Positions 8,031 to 16,127 of a stretch of 64,000 nucleotides of DNA are shown piece by piece (positions within the stretch are counted from its first letter, which is position 1; each line of letters opens with the position of its first letter). Made by a program: the position numbers and the translations under genes. A model generated the notes under the pieces. That model ran no database searches and was not told the DNA's origin. It was given only the letters and a program-made list of their open reading frames with translations. The stretch lies in NCBI GenBank assembly GCA_037130845.1, contig JBAXSE010000003.1:1-64000 (forward strand). Reading direction: 5' to 3'. The DNA comes from 1-14-0-10-37-14 sp037130845 (GTDB lineage: Bacteria > Patescibacteriota > Patescibacteriia > Patescibacteriales > Patescibacteriaceae).

Positions 8031-8588
8031 ATGAGACAAAGCGAATATCCTATCCAAGAATTGCTGCTTAATCGTTGGTCCAGCCGTCGGATGAGCGACC
8101 AGCCTATTACTCAAGCGGAGCTGATGTCCTTGTTTGAAGCGGCAAGGTGGGCGCCATCGTCCTACAATGAACAGCCTTGGCGTTTTATTTATGCTTTGCC
8201 CGGAGATGATTGCTGGCAAGACTATTTTAATTTGTTGACTGAGAATAATCAGGCCTGGGTGAGCAAGGCAGCTACTTTGGTGGTGGCGGTCAGTAAGCAG
8301 TTTTATGAAAGAGACCATAGCGCAAATGCAGCTGCCGGATTTGATGTCGGGGCGGCGGTAGAAAATATCGCCTTGGAAGCGGGAGCCAGAGGTTTGGCTT
8401 TTCATGTGTTAGGAGGTATTGACTACGCCAAGGCAACGGAGCAAGTTGGCTTGCCCGAAGGTTATAAGGTAGAAGTAATGCTGGCCATCGGTCATTTACG
8501 AGTAGATGTGTCTAATGAAGAGCCGGAAAAACAAACTGAGCGCAAGGCATTGGCCGAAATCATAGCAGCCAAAAAGTTTAATTTTTAG
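8031..8588 (+). CDS. Nitroreductase-family FMN oxidoreductase
   Basis: A nitroreductase-like flavoprotein of 185 residues. The FMN-binding signature NRWSSRRM (near 14-21), EAARWAPSSYNEQPWRF (37-53) and the C-terminal region LAIGHLR are visible. Family members reduce nitro compounds, quinones or flavins with NAD(P)H as cytosolic dimers. The natural substrate cannot be told. The gene is last in a probable operon with the Smr and cysteine-rich membrane protein genes. Confidence 0.85.
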   Translation: MRQSEYPIQELLLNRWSSRRMSDQPITQAELMSLFEAARWAPSSYNEQPWRFIYALPGDDCWQDYFNLLTENNQAWVSKAATLVVAVSKQFYERDHSANAAAGFDVGAAVENIALEAGARGLAFHVLGGIDYAKATEQVGLPEGYKVEVMLAIGHLRVDVSNEEPEKQTERKALAEIIAAKKFNF

Positions 8589-8622
8589 GCTAATTATAGG
8601 TAAATCTTTGCAAATAACAGGC

Positions 8623-8654
8623 TTATCCACCGGCTCTTGTCAAACTGTGGATAA
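8623..8654. other. Pair of DnaA-box-like sites
   Basis: TTATCCACC (8623-8631) and TGTGGATAA (8646-8654, the reverse complement of the consensus TTATCCACA) lie in opposite orientation 14 bp apart, upstream of tRNA-Gly. Only two sites are seen and no replication gene is adjacent, so a regulatory or chance origin is as likely as a replication role. Confidence 0.35.
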
Positions 8655-8710
8655 TGTGTTAATCTGGTCCTAGCTCTAGAACCTGGTCTATAGGTAATTT
8701 TTGAGGTTTT

Positions 8711-8782
8711 GCGGGTATCGTATAGTGGTTATTATGTTAGCCTTCCAAGCTTAAGAGGCGGGTTCGATTCCCGCTACCCGCT
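8711..8782 (+). tRNA. tRNA-Gly (anticodon TCC)
   Basis: Acceptor GCGGGTA (8711-8717) pairs with TACCCGC (8775-8781), with discriminator T. The anticodon loop is CTTCCAA with TCC at 8744-8746, and the T arm is CGGGTTCGATTCCCG. It closely resembles the Escherichia coli glyT sequence. One T-T mismatch is seen in the anticodon stem. CCA is not encoded. Confidence 0.93.
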
Positions 8783-8866
8783 CATACGTCCCGCACCTGA
8801 GGCCAGCGTGAAATCCGTCAATTTCATGCTCTCAAATAATATAATTAAATATTTGAGATATAATCT

Positions 8867-9361
8867 ATGCTTACTATCAAATTCGCTCGCAAGGGCAAAA
8901 AGGGCATGCCAATGTACCGTTTGATCGTCTCTGAAAAGGGCCGTGATACTTATGGCAATCCTTTGGAGATCCTCGGATCCTACAATCCTCACAACAAGCA
9001 CTTGGATGTCAAAGCTGACCGCGTCAAGCACTGGATTTCAGTGGGCGCTCAGATGACCGGCGTGGTTAACAATTTATTTGTTGAGCACAAGGTTGTTGAT
9101 GGCAAAAAATTGCGTGTCTCCCGTTTGTCCAAGAAGGTCAGACAGGACATCAAGAAAAAAGCCGACGAAGAAAAGAAGAAGGGCTTAGAAGCCAAAAAGA
9201 CTGCCGCCGAAGAAGCCGCTCGCCCTGAGCCTGTCGAAGTGGCCAAGGCTGCTGAGGAAGTGGCTAAGCCGGTCGAAGCTCCTGTTGAAGAGGCTCCAGT
9301 CGTTGAAGTTACTCCAGTCATCGAAGCTCCAGTTGAAGAAACTCCAGCCCAAGAAGCTTAA
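8867..9361 (+). CDS. rpsP: 30S ribosomal protein S16 with a long C-terminal extension
   Basis: The first 80 residues are typical S16 (MLTIKFARKGKKGMPMYRLI... with ILGSYNPH and VKHWISVGAQ), which binds 16S rRNA early in 30S assembly. Residues 81-164 form a Lys-rich coil, then a low-complexity tail of Ala, Glu, Pro and Val. The tail roughly doubles the usual length of 80-100 residues. The gene is not next to ffh, rimM or trmD, its common partners. It follows tRNA-Gly and ends at a bidirectional terminator. Confidence 0.95.
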   Translation: MLTIKFARKGKKGMPMYRLIVSEKGRDTYGNPLEILGSYNPHNKHLDVKADRVKHWISVGAQMTGVVNNLFVEHKVVDGKKLRVSRLSKKVRQDIKKKADEEKKKGLEAKKTAAEEAARPEPVEVAKAAEEVAKPVEAPVEEAPVVEVTPVIEAPVEETPAQEA

Positions 9362-9377
9362 AATTTACAATCATAAA

Positions 9378-9404
9378 AACAACTCCGGAATAGCCGGAGT
9401 TGTT
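9378..9404. terminator. Bidirectional terminator between rpsP and the methyltransferase gene
   Basis: AACAACTCCGG (9378-9388) pairs with CCGGAGTTGTT (9394-9404). T runs flank it on both strands, between two convergent genes. Confidence 0.85.
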
Positions 9405-9405
9405 T

Positions 9406-10107
9406 TTATTTTTTTAGAATCAGGTAATAGTTCAGGCGATCTTTGCTGAAGCTGTCCAGCTTGAGGCCGGCCGCACGTGCCAGTTTTTTGAGTTCTTTGG
9501 TGCGGAAGGCGTGGTAGTAGCGGCGGCTGGGTTGCTTGGAACCTTGCCAGTCAAAAACGATATCGCCAAAGTCCATCTTGTTGCGTCCTAGTAATTTAAG
9601 GAACCAAAAGCGCCAAATTAATTTGCGGTATTTTGATTCTGACCAGAGATTCCAAGCAGTGACAACTAGGCGGCCGTCTGGCGCTAGTTTACTTTTGAGT
9701 TGTTTGAGCGCTTCTAGCTGTAGTTGGCGGCCGGGAAGATGATGCAGGACGGCGATAGCAAAGATGTGGCTAAAGTTTACTTCGGGCAGTTTGTTGAGTT
9801 CCAAAATGTCGCCGGTCTTAAAGACGGCGCGCTGGTCGGTATTTGATTCCCTGGCTTGCTCTAATAATTCCGGTGAATTATCAACCCCTAGATAGCTGGC
9901 AGTCGGGGGGAGGCTCTTGAAGAGACGGCCATTGCCGCAGCCGACATCCAGGACGCGGCTGGGCTGCTCGGTTGGTATAATTTCGGTAATTATCTTGACC
10001 AGTTCCGGCCAAAAAGCGCGCTGGCGGTCGCGCGCGAAATCAGCGGCGATGGCCGAGTAGTTGGCTTTGACTAGGTCTAATAATTCTCTGCGGGTTTGAG
10101 CTTTCAC
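9406..10107 (-). CDS. Class I SAM-dependent methyltransferase (Trm9/ABH8-like)
   Basis: Rossmann methyltransferase of 233 residues. Motif I is LDVGCGNGRL (about 53-62), the acidic end of strand 2 is LGVDNS, and IAVLHHLP marks motif IV. The overall pattern, with W-rich and RYYHAF segments near the C-terminus, resembles the Trm9/ALKBH8 group that methylates the carboxymethyl group on tRNA wobble uridine. That would fit with Elp3 in this window, but the subfamily call is inference. It may be cotranscribed with recQ (63-nt gap). Confidence 0.7.
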   Translation of the reverse strand: MKAQTRRELLDLVKANYSAIAADFARDRQRAFWPELVKIITEIIPTEQPSRVLDVGCGNGRLFKSLPPTASYLGVDNSPELLEQARESNTDQRAVFKTGDILELNKLPEVNFSHIFAIAVLHHLPGRQLQLEALKQLKSKLAPDGRLVVTAWNLWSESKYRKLIWRFWFLKLLGRNKMDFGDIVFDWQGSKQPSRRYYHAFRTKELKKLARAAGLKLDSFSKDRLNYYLILKK

Positions 10108-10108
10108 G

Positions 10109-10153
10109 GGTAAGTTCTTAAAGTTTATAAAGTTCGTAAAGTTTTTAAAGTTA
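10109..10153. repeat. AAGTTTATAAAGTT-type repeat (second copy at about 55,376)
   Basis: A run of AAGTT-spaced units, including TTTATAAAGTTCGTAAAG, lies in the recQ-methyltransferase gap. The reverse complement of the same stretch of about 32 bp occurs upstream of the gene at 55,427. It is probably a dispersed low-complexity repeat. Confidence 0.5.
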
Positions 10154-10170
10154 TAGGAGCTGGGGATTTT

Positions 10171-12273
10171 TTATTTTGATTTTTTGTCTTTGCGTGACTT
10201 GGCCATTACCAGTTTAATATCATTGTAGGTGATATTTTCGGGCAGGGCTTCCTTGAGCGGTTTTACTTTTTCGTCTCCCAACTCTTTGATTTTTTCCAAA
10301 ATAATTTTTTGCTTGCGGCTGTCGACCAACTTGTCCAGGTCGATGGGCATCTTTTTTTCAATCAGATAGGCCAGGTGTTCATAGACGGTGCTCTCGGCCA
10401 GTTGGCGCTCTTTGGCAATTTGGTCCGGTTTGAAGCCTTTAAGATAGAGGTCCAAGGTTTCCAGCTGGGTTAGTTTGGTAGAGAGTTTGCTTTGTGGATG
10501 CTTGATTGTTGCGTTGTCTTCGGCTTCAATCTGGCGTACGGTTTCGTCTAGGGCAAGACCGGCGCGCATCTTGATGCATTGGTCGCATTTACCGCATGGT
10601 TCTGATTGTTGGCCGAAATAATTGAGTATATATTGTTGGCGGCAGCCTGGGTGATAGGCATATTCTTCCATTTGGTCCAGCTTGGCGTAGGCGGCGCGCG
10701 CTTTTTCCTCCAGGGCTGGATAATCCAGTTCAACTAAAGAGCGTTCGACGCGGCGCTTGATGATAATTTCGGTGCCTTTGAATGGCGGGCGGTATTCCAG
10801 TTGTCCTTGATCTTCCAGTTTTTTAATTAACCGCAAGAGGGCAGAGCGTTTGACGCCCAGCGAATCGGCCAGTTCGTCCAGATTGGTTTCCCAGCCGGCT
10901 AGCAATTTGTCGGCATAGAGCCTTTCTAATTTGACGATTAGGTCGATAGATTTTTTGGCGCCCTTGCCGATGCTATCGTAAGCGGCGGAAAATTCGTTGG
11001 TTAGCTTTAACCAAGCCAAGCTGTTGGATTCGCGGGAGCGTTGAACGTAGCCGACGCCTTCCAGGTGTTTGATGGCGGTGCTGACGGCCATATCGGGAGC
11101 ATCGCCGCCGATTGCCTTGCTGACGCTTGAGTAGGTGATAAAGACGCGGTCTTCTTCGAAGCTTAATAAATAATCGTAGGTATCCAAAATTAGACTGGGC
11201 GGGGGATTGTCGCCTTTGATAAAAAACTCACGCAAATAACGGTCGCGCGGGCTATAGAGCAGCAGGCATAGTGCCATTTCGCCATCGCGTCCGGCGCGGC
11301 CTGCTTCTTGGTAATAGGCTTCGATATTAGGCGGCAGACCATCGTGGATGACAAAGCGGATATTGGATTTGTCGATGCCCATGCCAAAGGCGTTGGTAGC
11401 GACAATGATCGGCACTTTGCCGGACATGAAGTCGTCCTGTACCCGTTGGCGGTCATTTGCTTCCAGACCGGCATGATAGACAGCGGCGTCGATGCCATTG
11501 GCGGCCAATTCGCTCATAATCGTTTCGGTGCGGGCGCGGGTGCCGGAATAGACGATGCCGATAGGCTTGGGCAGATGCATAATCGTTTCGGTAATAATGC
11601 TGGCTTTTTGTCCGTCATGGACGATGCCGGCGCCGAATTGCAGGTTGGGCCGGCCGAAACCGGTGACGATGGTGGCGCTGGCGTCCATGTCCAGTTGGTC
11701 GACGATGTCGCGGCGCACTTCGGGGGTAGCCGTAGCAGTCAATCCGATGACGACTGGCGAGCCGATGCGGGCAATCGCTTTTTTGAGCTGGCGGTAGGAT
11801 GGTCGGAAATCGTGGCCCCATTGGCTAATGCAGTGAGCTTCGTCGACGGCGAATAACGAGACATTGAGTTGAGGCAAGGCATTGAGAAATTCTTGATTAT
11901 AAAAACGCTCAGGCGCGATATAGAGCAGTTTGAGCTGGCCATCGACGGCTGCTTGGAGGCGCTGGGTGGTTTCTTCGGGGCTGAGAGAGCTATTGATGAA
12001 GGCGGCCGGGATGCCGATTTTTTGCATCGCATCGACCTGGTCTTTCATGAGGGCGATTAGCGGCGAGACGACAATGGTGATGCCGGGCAAAATAAGGGCG
12101 GGCAATTGGTAGCACAAAGATTTACCGCCGCCGGTCGGCATGACGATCAGGCAGGAACGGCCGGATAGCACTTGGTCGATGGCTTGTTCTTGGCCGGGGC
12201 GCAATGTGGCAAAGCCGTAATGCAACTTCATCAGCTCTATTAGTTCCAGTTTTTGTTCGATTAGGTTAGTCAT
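10171..12273 (-). CDS. recQ: ATP-dependent DNA helicase RecQ
   Basis: A 3'-5' helicase for recombination and fork repair. Walker A is MPTGGGKS (45-52), the DEAH box is DEAHCISQWGHDFRPSY (aromatic-rich loop included), and ATNAFGMGID and QEAGRAGRDG belong to the second RecA-like domain. The RecQ zinc cysteines C...CGKCDQC and a winged-helix region follow. The last 100 residues look like an HTH_40-type domain rather than HRDC. At 700 residues it is slightly long for the family. Its start overlaps the end of folD by 8 nt, so the two are translationally coupled. Confidence 0.95.
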   Translation of the reverse strand: MTNLIEQKLELIELMKLHYGFATLRPGQEQAIDQVLSGRSCLIVMPTGGGKSLCYQLPALILPGITIVVSPLIALMKDQVDAMQKIGIPAAFINSSLSPEETTQRLQAAVDGQLKLLYIAPERFYNQEFLNALPQLNVSLFAVDEAHCISQWGHDFRPSYRQLKKAIARIGSPVVIGLTATATPEVRRDIVDQLDMDASATIVTGFGRPNLQFGAGIVHDGQKASIITETIMHLPKPIGIVYSGTRARTETIMSELAANGIDAAVYHAGLEANDRQRVQDDFMSGKVPIIVATNAFGMGIDKSNIRFVIHDGLPPNIEAYYQEAGRAGRDGEMALCLLLYSPRDRYLREFFIKGDNPPPSLILDTYDYLLSFEEDRVFITYSSVSKAIGGDAPDMAVSTAIKHLEGVGYVQRSRESNSLAWLKLTNEFSAAYDSIGKGAKKSIDLIVKLERLYADKLLAGWETNLDELADSLGVKRSALLRLIKKLEDQGQLEYRPPFKGTEIIIKRRVERSLVELDYPALEEKARAAYAKLDQMEEYAYHPGCRQQYILNYFGQQSEPCGKCDQCIKMRAGLALDETVRQIEAEDNATIKHPQSKLSTKLTQLETLDLYLKGFKPDQIAKERQLAESTVYEHLAYLIEKKMPIDLDKLVDSRKQKIILEKIKELGDEKVKPLKEALPENITYNDIKLVMAKSRKDKKSK

Positions 12274-13111
12274 TTTTATGTTGTTTGTAATAACAGTCTA
12301 AAGTATTTTTGAGAGCAAAGGCGACGGTCTGCGGACCGATGCCGCCGGGGACGGGAGTGGCCCAAGCCGCTTCTTGGATGTGCGGCCAGTCCAAATCGCC
12401 GACTGTTTTGCCGTCTTCGTCTTGGCTGATGCCGATATCGATCAGGGTGGCATCGGGCTTGACATGTTCGGAGCTGATTAGGCCGGCTTGGCCGACGGCA
12501 GTGATGATGATATCAGCCGGCTTAGTGAGATTGGCTAATTCTGGCTCGGAAGGTAAGACTAGCTTGGCGCGGGCGCCGAGGGCGTTAAGCAGTTCGACCA
12601 GCTTTTGGCCGAAGATGCCCTCTTTGGCAACGACGACTGTGTGGCGACCGGCTAAATCGATGCCGGTAGCGCCCAAGGAATTTAGCACGGTCAGGTAGAC
12701 CGGCGGCAAAAGACGGGTCGGATTATCGATCTCGGCCAAGTGCTTGAGATTTTCCTGGTGGAAGCCGTCTACATCTTTGGCCGGGTTAATCAATTGAATA
12801 ATCTGATCGGCGTCGAATTGCTCGGGCAAGGGGAGTTGGACCAAGATAGCATCGGTCTGAGGATCTTGGTTTAGGAAATTAATAGCGTCATTAAGTTCTT
12901 TGATGCTGGCATCTTCGTTTAGGCGGTAAAGGCTGGCATCGATGCCGACCTTGGCCGCTTCTTCCAGTTTGAGCTTGACGTAGAGTTCGCTATCGGGCCG
13001 ATTGCCGACCAGGATAATAGCCAGGGTGGGATGTTGGCCTAGGAGAAATATTTCTTGGGCAATGCCGTCTTTAACCCGTTTTGCCAGTTTGCGGCCGTCT
13101 ATAATTTGCAT
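12266..13111 (-). CDS. folD: FolD, methylene-tetrahydrofolate dehydrogenase/cyclohydrolase
   Basis: Interconverts 5,10-methylene- and 10-formyl-tetrahydrofolate. Y44-VKL-K48 (substrate and catalytic lysine), VQLPLPEQ, KDVDGFH and PVPGGIGPQTVA are present, and 281 residues is normal. The usual dehydrogenase motif GRSxxVGxPxxxLL reads AKEGIFGQKLVELL here, so the residues that normally hold NADP phosphate are replaced. The enzyme may use another cofactor or act mainly as a cyclohydrolase. It works with GlyA, which feeds methylene-THF, and overlaps recQ downstream. Confidence 0.92.
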   Translation of the reverse strand: MQIIDGRKLAKRVKDGIAQEIFLLGQHPTLAIILVGNRPDSELYVKLKLEEAAKVGIDASLYRLNEDASIKELNDAINFLNQDPQTDAILVQLPLPEQFDADQIIQLINPAKDVDGFHQENLKHLAEIDNPTRLLPPVYLTVLNSLGATGIDLAGRHTVVVAKEGIFGQKLVELLNALGARAKLVLPSEPELANLTKPADIIITAVGQAGLISSEHVKPDATLIDIGISQDEDGKTVGDLDWPHIQEAAWATPVPGGIGPQTVAFALKNTLDCYYKQHKND

Positions 13112-13242
13112 AGTGGTGTATTTATCAAATAAAGTGATTTTCAGCTATATCTTAGCCTTTAAAGCGTTATTAGTCAAAAAGAGTAAAATACAAATAGTAT
13201 TGATGTATTTGGGCTTATTTTAAGGTAAAAATGCAAAATAAA

Positions 13243-13265
13243 AATACAGCCGATATGGCTGCATT
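13243..13265 (-). terminator. Terminator of glyA
   Basis: CAGCC/GGCTG with flanking AAT/ATT forms a short stem. On the minus strand a T-rich tail follows, just past the glyA stop. Confidence 0.55.
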
Positions 13266-13278
13266 CTTAGTCGTATAA

Positions 13279-14496
13279 TTAGTTAATTTGATTCTTTTTA
13301 CAGAGTTGAGCAATGGCTGCCTTGATGCTTTTGCCTGCCAATGACTGGTCTATCAGGCGGGCGAGCAAGCGGACGTCTTTTTCTTTGAAGCCGCGGGTGG
13401 TGATGGCCGGGGTGCCGATGCGGATGCCGGATGGATCCATGGGGCCGCGCGGGTCGTCAGGAATCGTGGAGCGAGAAACAGTGATGTTGTCCTCCGCCAG
13501 TTTAGCTTCGGCTTGTTTGCCGCTGAGGCCCTTGTTGGTCAGGTCGATGACCAGAAGGTGCGTATCGGTGCCGCCGGAAGTCAACTGATAGCCGAGGCGG
13601 CCGAATTCGTCGGCCATGGCCAGAGTATTAAGCAGAATTTGTTTGGCGTATTTCTTGAAGGCCGGAGTCGAGGCTTGTTTGAGCGCTACGGCGATGGCCG
13701 CAATGTTGTTGAGATGGGGGCCGCCTTGGTAGCCGGGGAAAACGGCGCGATCAATGGCCGAAGCATAATTTTGTTTGCAGAAAATAATAGCGCCGCGCGG
13801 ACCGCGCAGGGATTTGTGCGTGGTAGTCATGGCGATGTCGGCTAGCGGTATTGGATTGGTTAGTAACCCGGCAGCAATTAGGCCGGCGGTGTGTGAAATG
13901 TCGGCCAGCAGCAAGGCTTTATTTTTGCGCGCGATTTTAGCAAAGCTTACCCAGTCGATGTCTCGCGGATAGGCGCTGGCGCCGGCTACGATAATTTTGG
14001 GCTGTTCGGCTGCTGCCAACTTGGCCACTTCTTTCATGTCTATCAAGCCGGTCTTCGGGTCGACGCCGTAAAAGATGGCGGTATAGTTCTGACCGGAAAA
14101 ATTGACATGATGGCCGTGGGAGAGATGTCCGCCGTGTGATAGTTTGAGCGCCAGAATTTTGTCGCCCGGCTTAAGGAAGGCGGAATAGATAGCCAGGTTG
14201 GCCGGGCCGCCGGATAAGGCTTGGACGTTGGCATGTTCGGCTCCAAATAATTTGCAGGCGCGAGCGATGGCCAAGCTCTCTACTTTGTCGGCGATTTCGT
14301 TGCCGGGGTAATAGCGCTTGCCCGGGTAGCCCTCGGCATATTTGTTGGTGAAGGGCGAGGCCAAGGCGGCCAGGACAGCTGGCGAGGCATAATTTTCGCT
14401 GGCGATCAGATTGATGGTATTCGCTTGGCGCTTGGCTTCGGTGGCAATTAGCTGGGCAACTTCGGGATCGGCTTGGTTTAGTTTTATTGTCGGCAT
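13279..14496 (-). CDS. glyA: Serine hydroxymethyltransferase
   Basis: PLP enzyme converting serine and THF to glycine and methylene-THF. The PLP lysine is K228 in MTTTHKSLRGPRG; NLIASENYAS (29-38), YAEGYPGKRYYPG (53-65) and DISHTAGL (199-206) are conserved. The length of 405 is normal. Its start overlaps the end of the last transferase gene of the upstream array by 13 nt, so it is the last gene of that probable operon. FolD, 168 nt further on, uses its product. Confidence 0.97.
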   Translation of the reverse strand: MPTIKLNQADPEVAQLIATEAKRQANTINLIASENYASPAVLAALASPFTNKYAEGYPGKRYYPGNEIADKVESLAIARACKLFGAEHANVQALSGGPANLAIYSAFLKPGDKILALKLSHGGHLSHGHHVNFSGQNYTAIFYGVDPKTGLIDMKEVAKLAAAEQPKIIVAGASAYPRDIDWVSFAKIARKNKALLLADISHTAGLIAAGLLTNPIPLADIAMTTTHKSLRGPRGAIIFCKQNYASAIDRAVFPGYQGGPHLNNIAAIAVALKQASTPAFKKYAKQILLNTLAMADEFGRLGYQLTSGGTDTHLLVIDLTNKGLSGKQAEAKLAEDNITVSRSTIPDDPRGPMDPSGIRIGTPAITTRGFKEKDVRLLARLIDQSLAGKSIKAAIAQLCKKNQIN

Positions 14497-16127
14497 AGAG
14501 TTGTATATAGTTTCTTGGCTTCATTATAGTCTAAATCGCGCGCTTTAGCCAAGTTGCGGCAGGCTTCTTTGTGCTTTTTTATTTTTTCTAATAGCAAGGC
14601 TTTTTCGTAATAAGCTTCGGCAAAATCAGGCTCGATGACTATGGCTTGATTGAAGTGATTGAGCGCCTTTTGGTTTTGGCCGAGCTTGGCTTCGGCTAGG
14701 CCGGTGCGATACCAGTTAAACTGGCTTTCGGCGTCGATGCTCAGAGCTTTTTGGGAGGCGGCTAGGGATTGTTGCCAGCGGCCGTAGAGGTCGCCTTCCA
14801 TGACAGCGATGTTGTTCCAAGTGACGGAGTCTCCCGGGTTAAGTGCGACTGTCCGTTGATAGTGATAAAGAGCTTGGGTGTAATCGCCGACAATCATGTA
14901 AGTCTTGCCGACTAAGGCGTGGCTGCGAGCTGAATCGGTCAGATCGACTACGCGTTGCCAGACTGTATAGTCATTAAACCATGTTTTGGTTTGCGCGTAG
15001 CTTAAATATCCCAGGACTCCGAAGACAATAACGGTCACGGTGATGGCGGCGTATTTGCGCCAACGGTGGAGCGCCAGCAAACCTTCGGCGGCCAGCCAAT
15101 AAACGGGCAAAGCCGCCAGATATAAATAACGGTCGGCCATAATCGGCGTGCTGGAAGGCACGATTTTGAAAATCAAAGCCAAAGATATGATATAAAAAAC
15201 GGCACCGGCGATCAGGCTCTTTCTTTTGCTAAGCAGGATGGCAGAGAGAAGGATTATGGTTGTGATGGCGCTGGCATAAATCCACCATGGCAGATAAGGC
15301 GTCTTGGCCGGGTAAGGATAGAAATTGTTCAGACCGACGGGCCAGACGACTTTGGATAAATGCAAGACGGGAGCGGCGGCGGAAAGCCAAAGCGTATCGA
15401 CAAAGGTGTAGGCTGGCATATCCAGCGGATGGCCGTGCGAAGATTGGCGGATAGTGACAGCTAAAAGACCGAAGAAAAAAGCAATAATTAGCAAAAAGAT
15501 TTTTTGCCAGAATAGGCGGCTGGACCAGCGTCCTTTGAGCCAATCCAACAGATAGAGGTATACGGGGATGACTGCTGCCGCAAATTTTGCCAGCAGTCCG
15601 CCGATGGTGAGCAGATAAATCAAGGCCAGCTGCCATTTCTTCGGTTGTTTTAAATGATACAAATAAATAATCATAGCGCTAAGCGCGGCGCTGCTCCAAA
15701 GCAAGTTGCTGAATGCGGAAATCCAGGCCACGCTTTCCACTTGGACTGGATGCAAGGCAAAAAAAGCGCTGGTGATAAACGATGGCCAAAAGCGCCGGCT
15801 AAGTTTATTAAGCAGCCAGAAAACCAGCAAGATATTTAGCAAATGGAAAAGCAAACTTAATAGATGAAAGGGCAATGGGCTGGGTCCGAACAGTTGATAG
15901 GTGGCGGTAAAGATGGCAGTTGCCAGGGGTTGATACATGCCTAAGGGATTGTTGTCGGGGCGGAAAATAGCCAAGAGTCCCGCCCAGGTTATTTGATGAA
16001 AAGCAGGGTTGCCTAAAAATTGGAAATAGTCATCCCAATAAATAAAGCGGTTACTGGTTAGGGGCCAGTAGACCAGGGCTGTTAATGCCAGCAGGGCAAT
16101 AAGTAGATATTGGCGTTTATTTTTCAT
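14484..16127 (-). CDS. TMTC-like GT-C transferase with C-terminal TPRs (array member 7)
   Basis: Polytopic membrane protein of 547 residues with about 10 hydrophobic segments. The acidic motif YWDDYFQ (near 31-37), GMYQPLATA and LHPVQVESVAWISA match the pattern of PMT/TMTC-type lipid-linked sugar transferases, whose Asp pair in the first loop is catalytic. ADRYLYLA lies in a later loop. The C-terminal 150 residues are tetratricopeptide repeats, probably outside the membrane, ending with a Cys-x21-Cys pair (KEACRNL...LCRQ). The glycan and acceptor are unknown. Its start overlaps the stop of member 6 by 11 nt. Confidence 0.8.
   Translation of the reverse strand: MKNKRQYLLIALLALTALVYWPLTSNRFIYWDDYFQFLGNPAFHQITWAGLLAIFRPDNNPLGMYQPLATAIFTATYQLFGPSPLPFHLLSLLFHLLNILLVFWLLNKLSRRFWPSFITSAFFALHPVQVESVAWISAFSNLLWSSAALSAMIIYLYHLKQPKKWQLALIYLLTIGGLLAKFAAAVIPVYLYLLDWLKGRWSSRLFWQKIFLLIIAFFFGLLAVTIRQSSHGHPLDMPAYTFVDTLWLSAAAPVLHLSKVVWPVGLNNFYPYPAKTPYLPWWIYASAITTIILLSAILLSKRKSLIAGAVFYIISLALIFKIVPSSTPIMADRYLYLAALPVYWLAAEGLLALHRWRKYAAITVTVIVFGVLGYLSYAQTKTWFNDYTVWQRVVDLTDSARSHALVGKTYMIVGDYTQALYHYQRTVALNPGDSVTWNNIAVMEGDLYGRWQQSLAASQKALSIDAESQFNWYRTGLAEAKLGQNQKALNHFNQAIVIEPDFAEAYYEKALLLEKIKKHKEACRNLAKARDLDYNEAKKLYTTLCRQ

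Noticed and set aside
8623..8654. Chromosomal replication origin
   Set aside because: Only two DnaA-like boxes, no dnaA/dnaN neighbour, no clear A/T-rich unwinding region.
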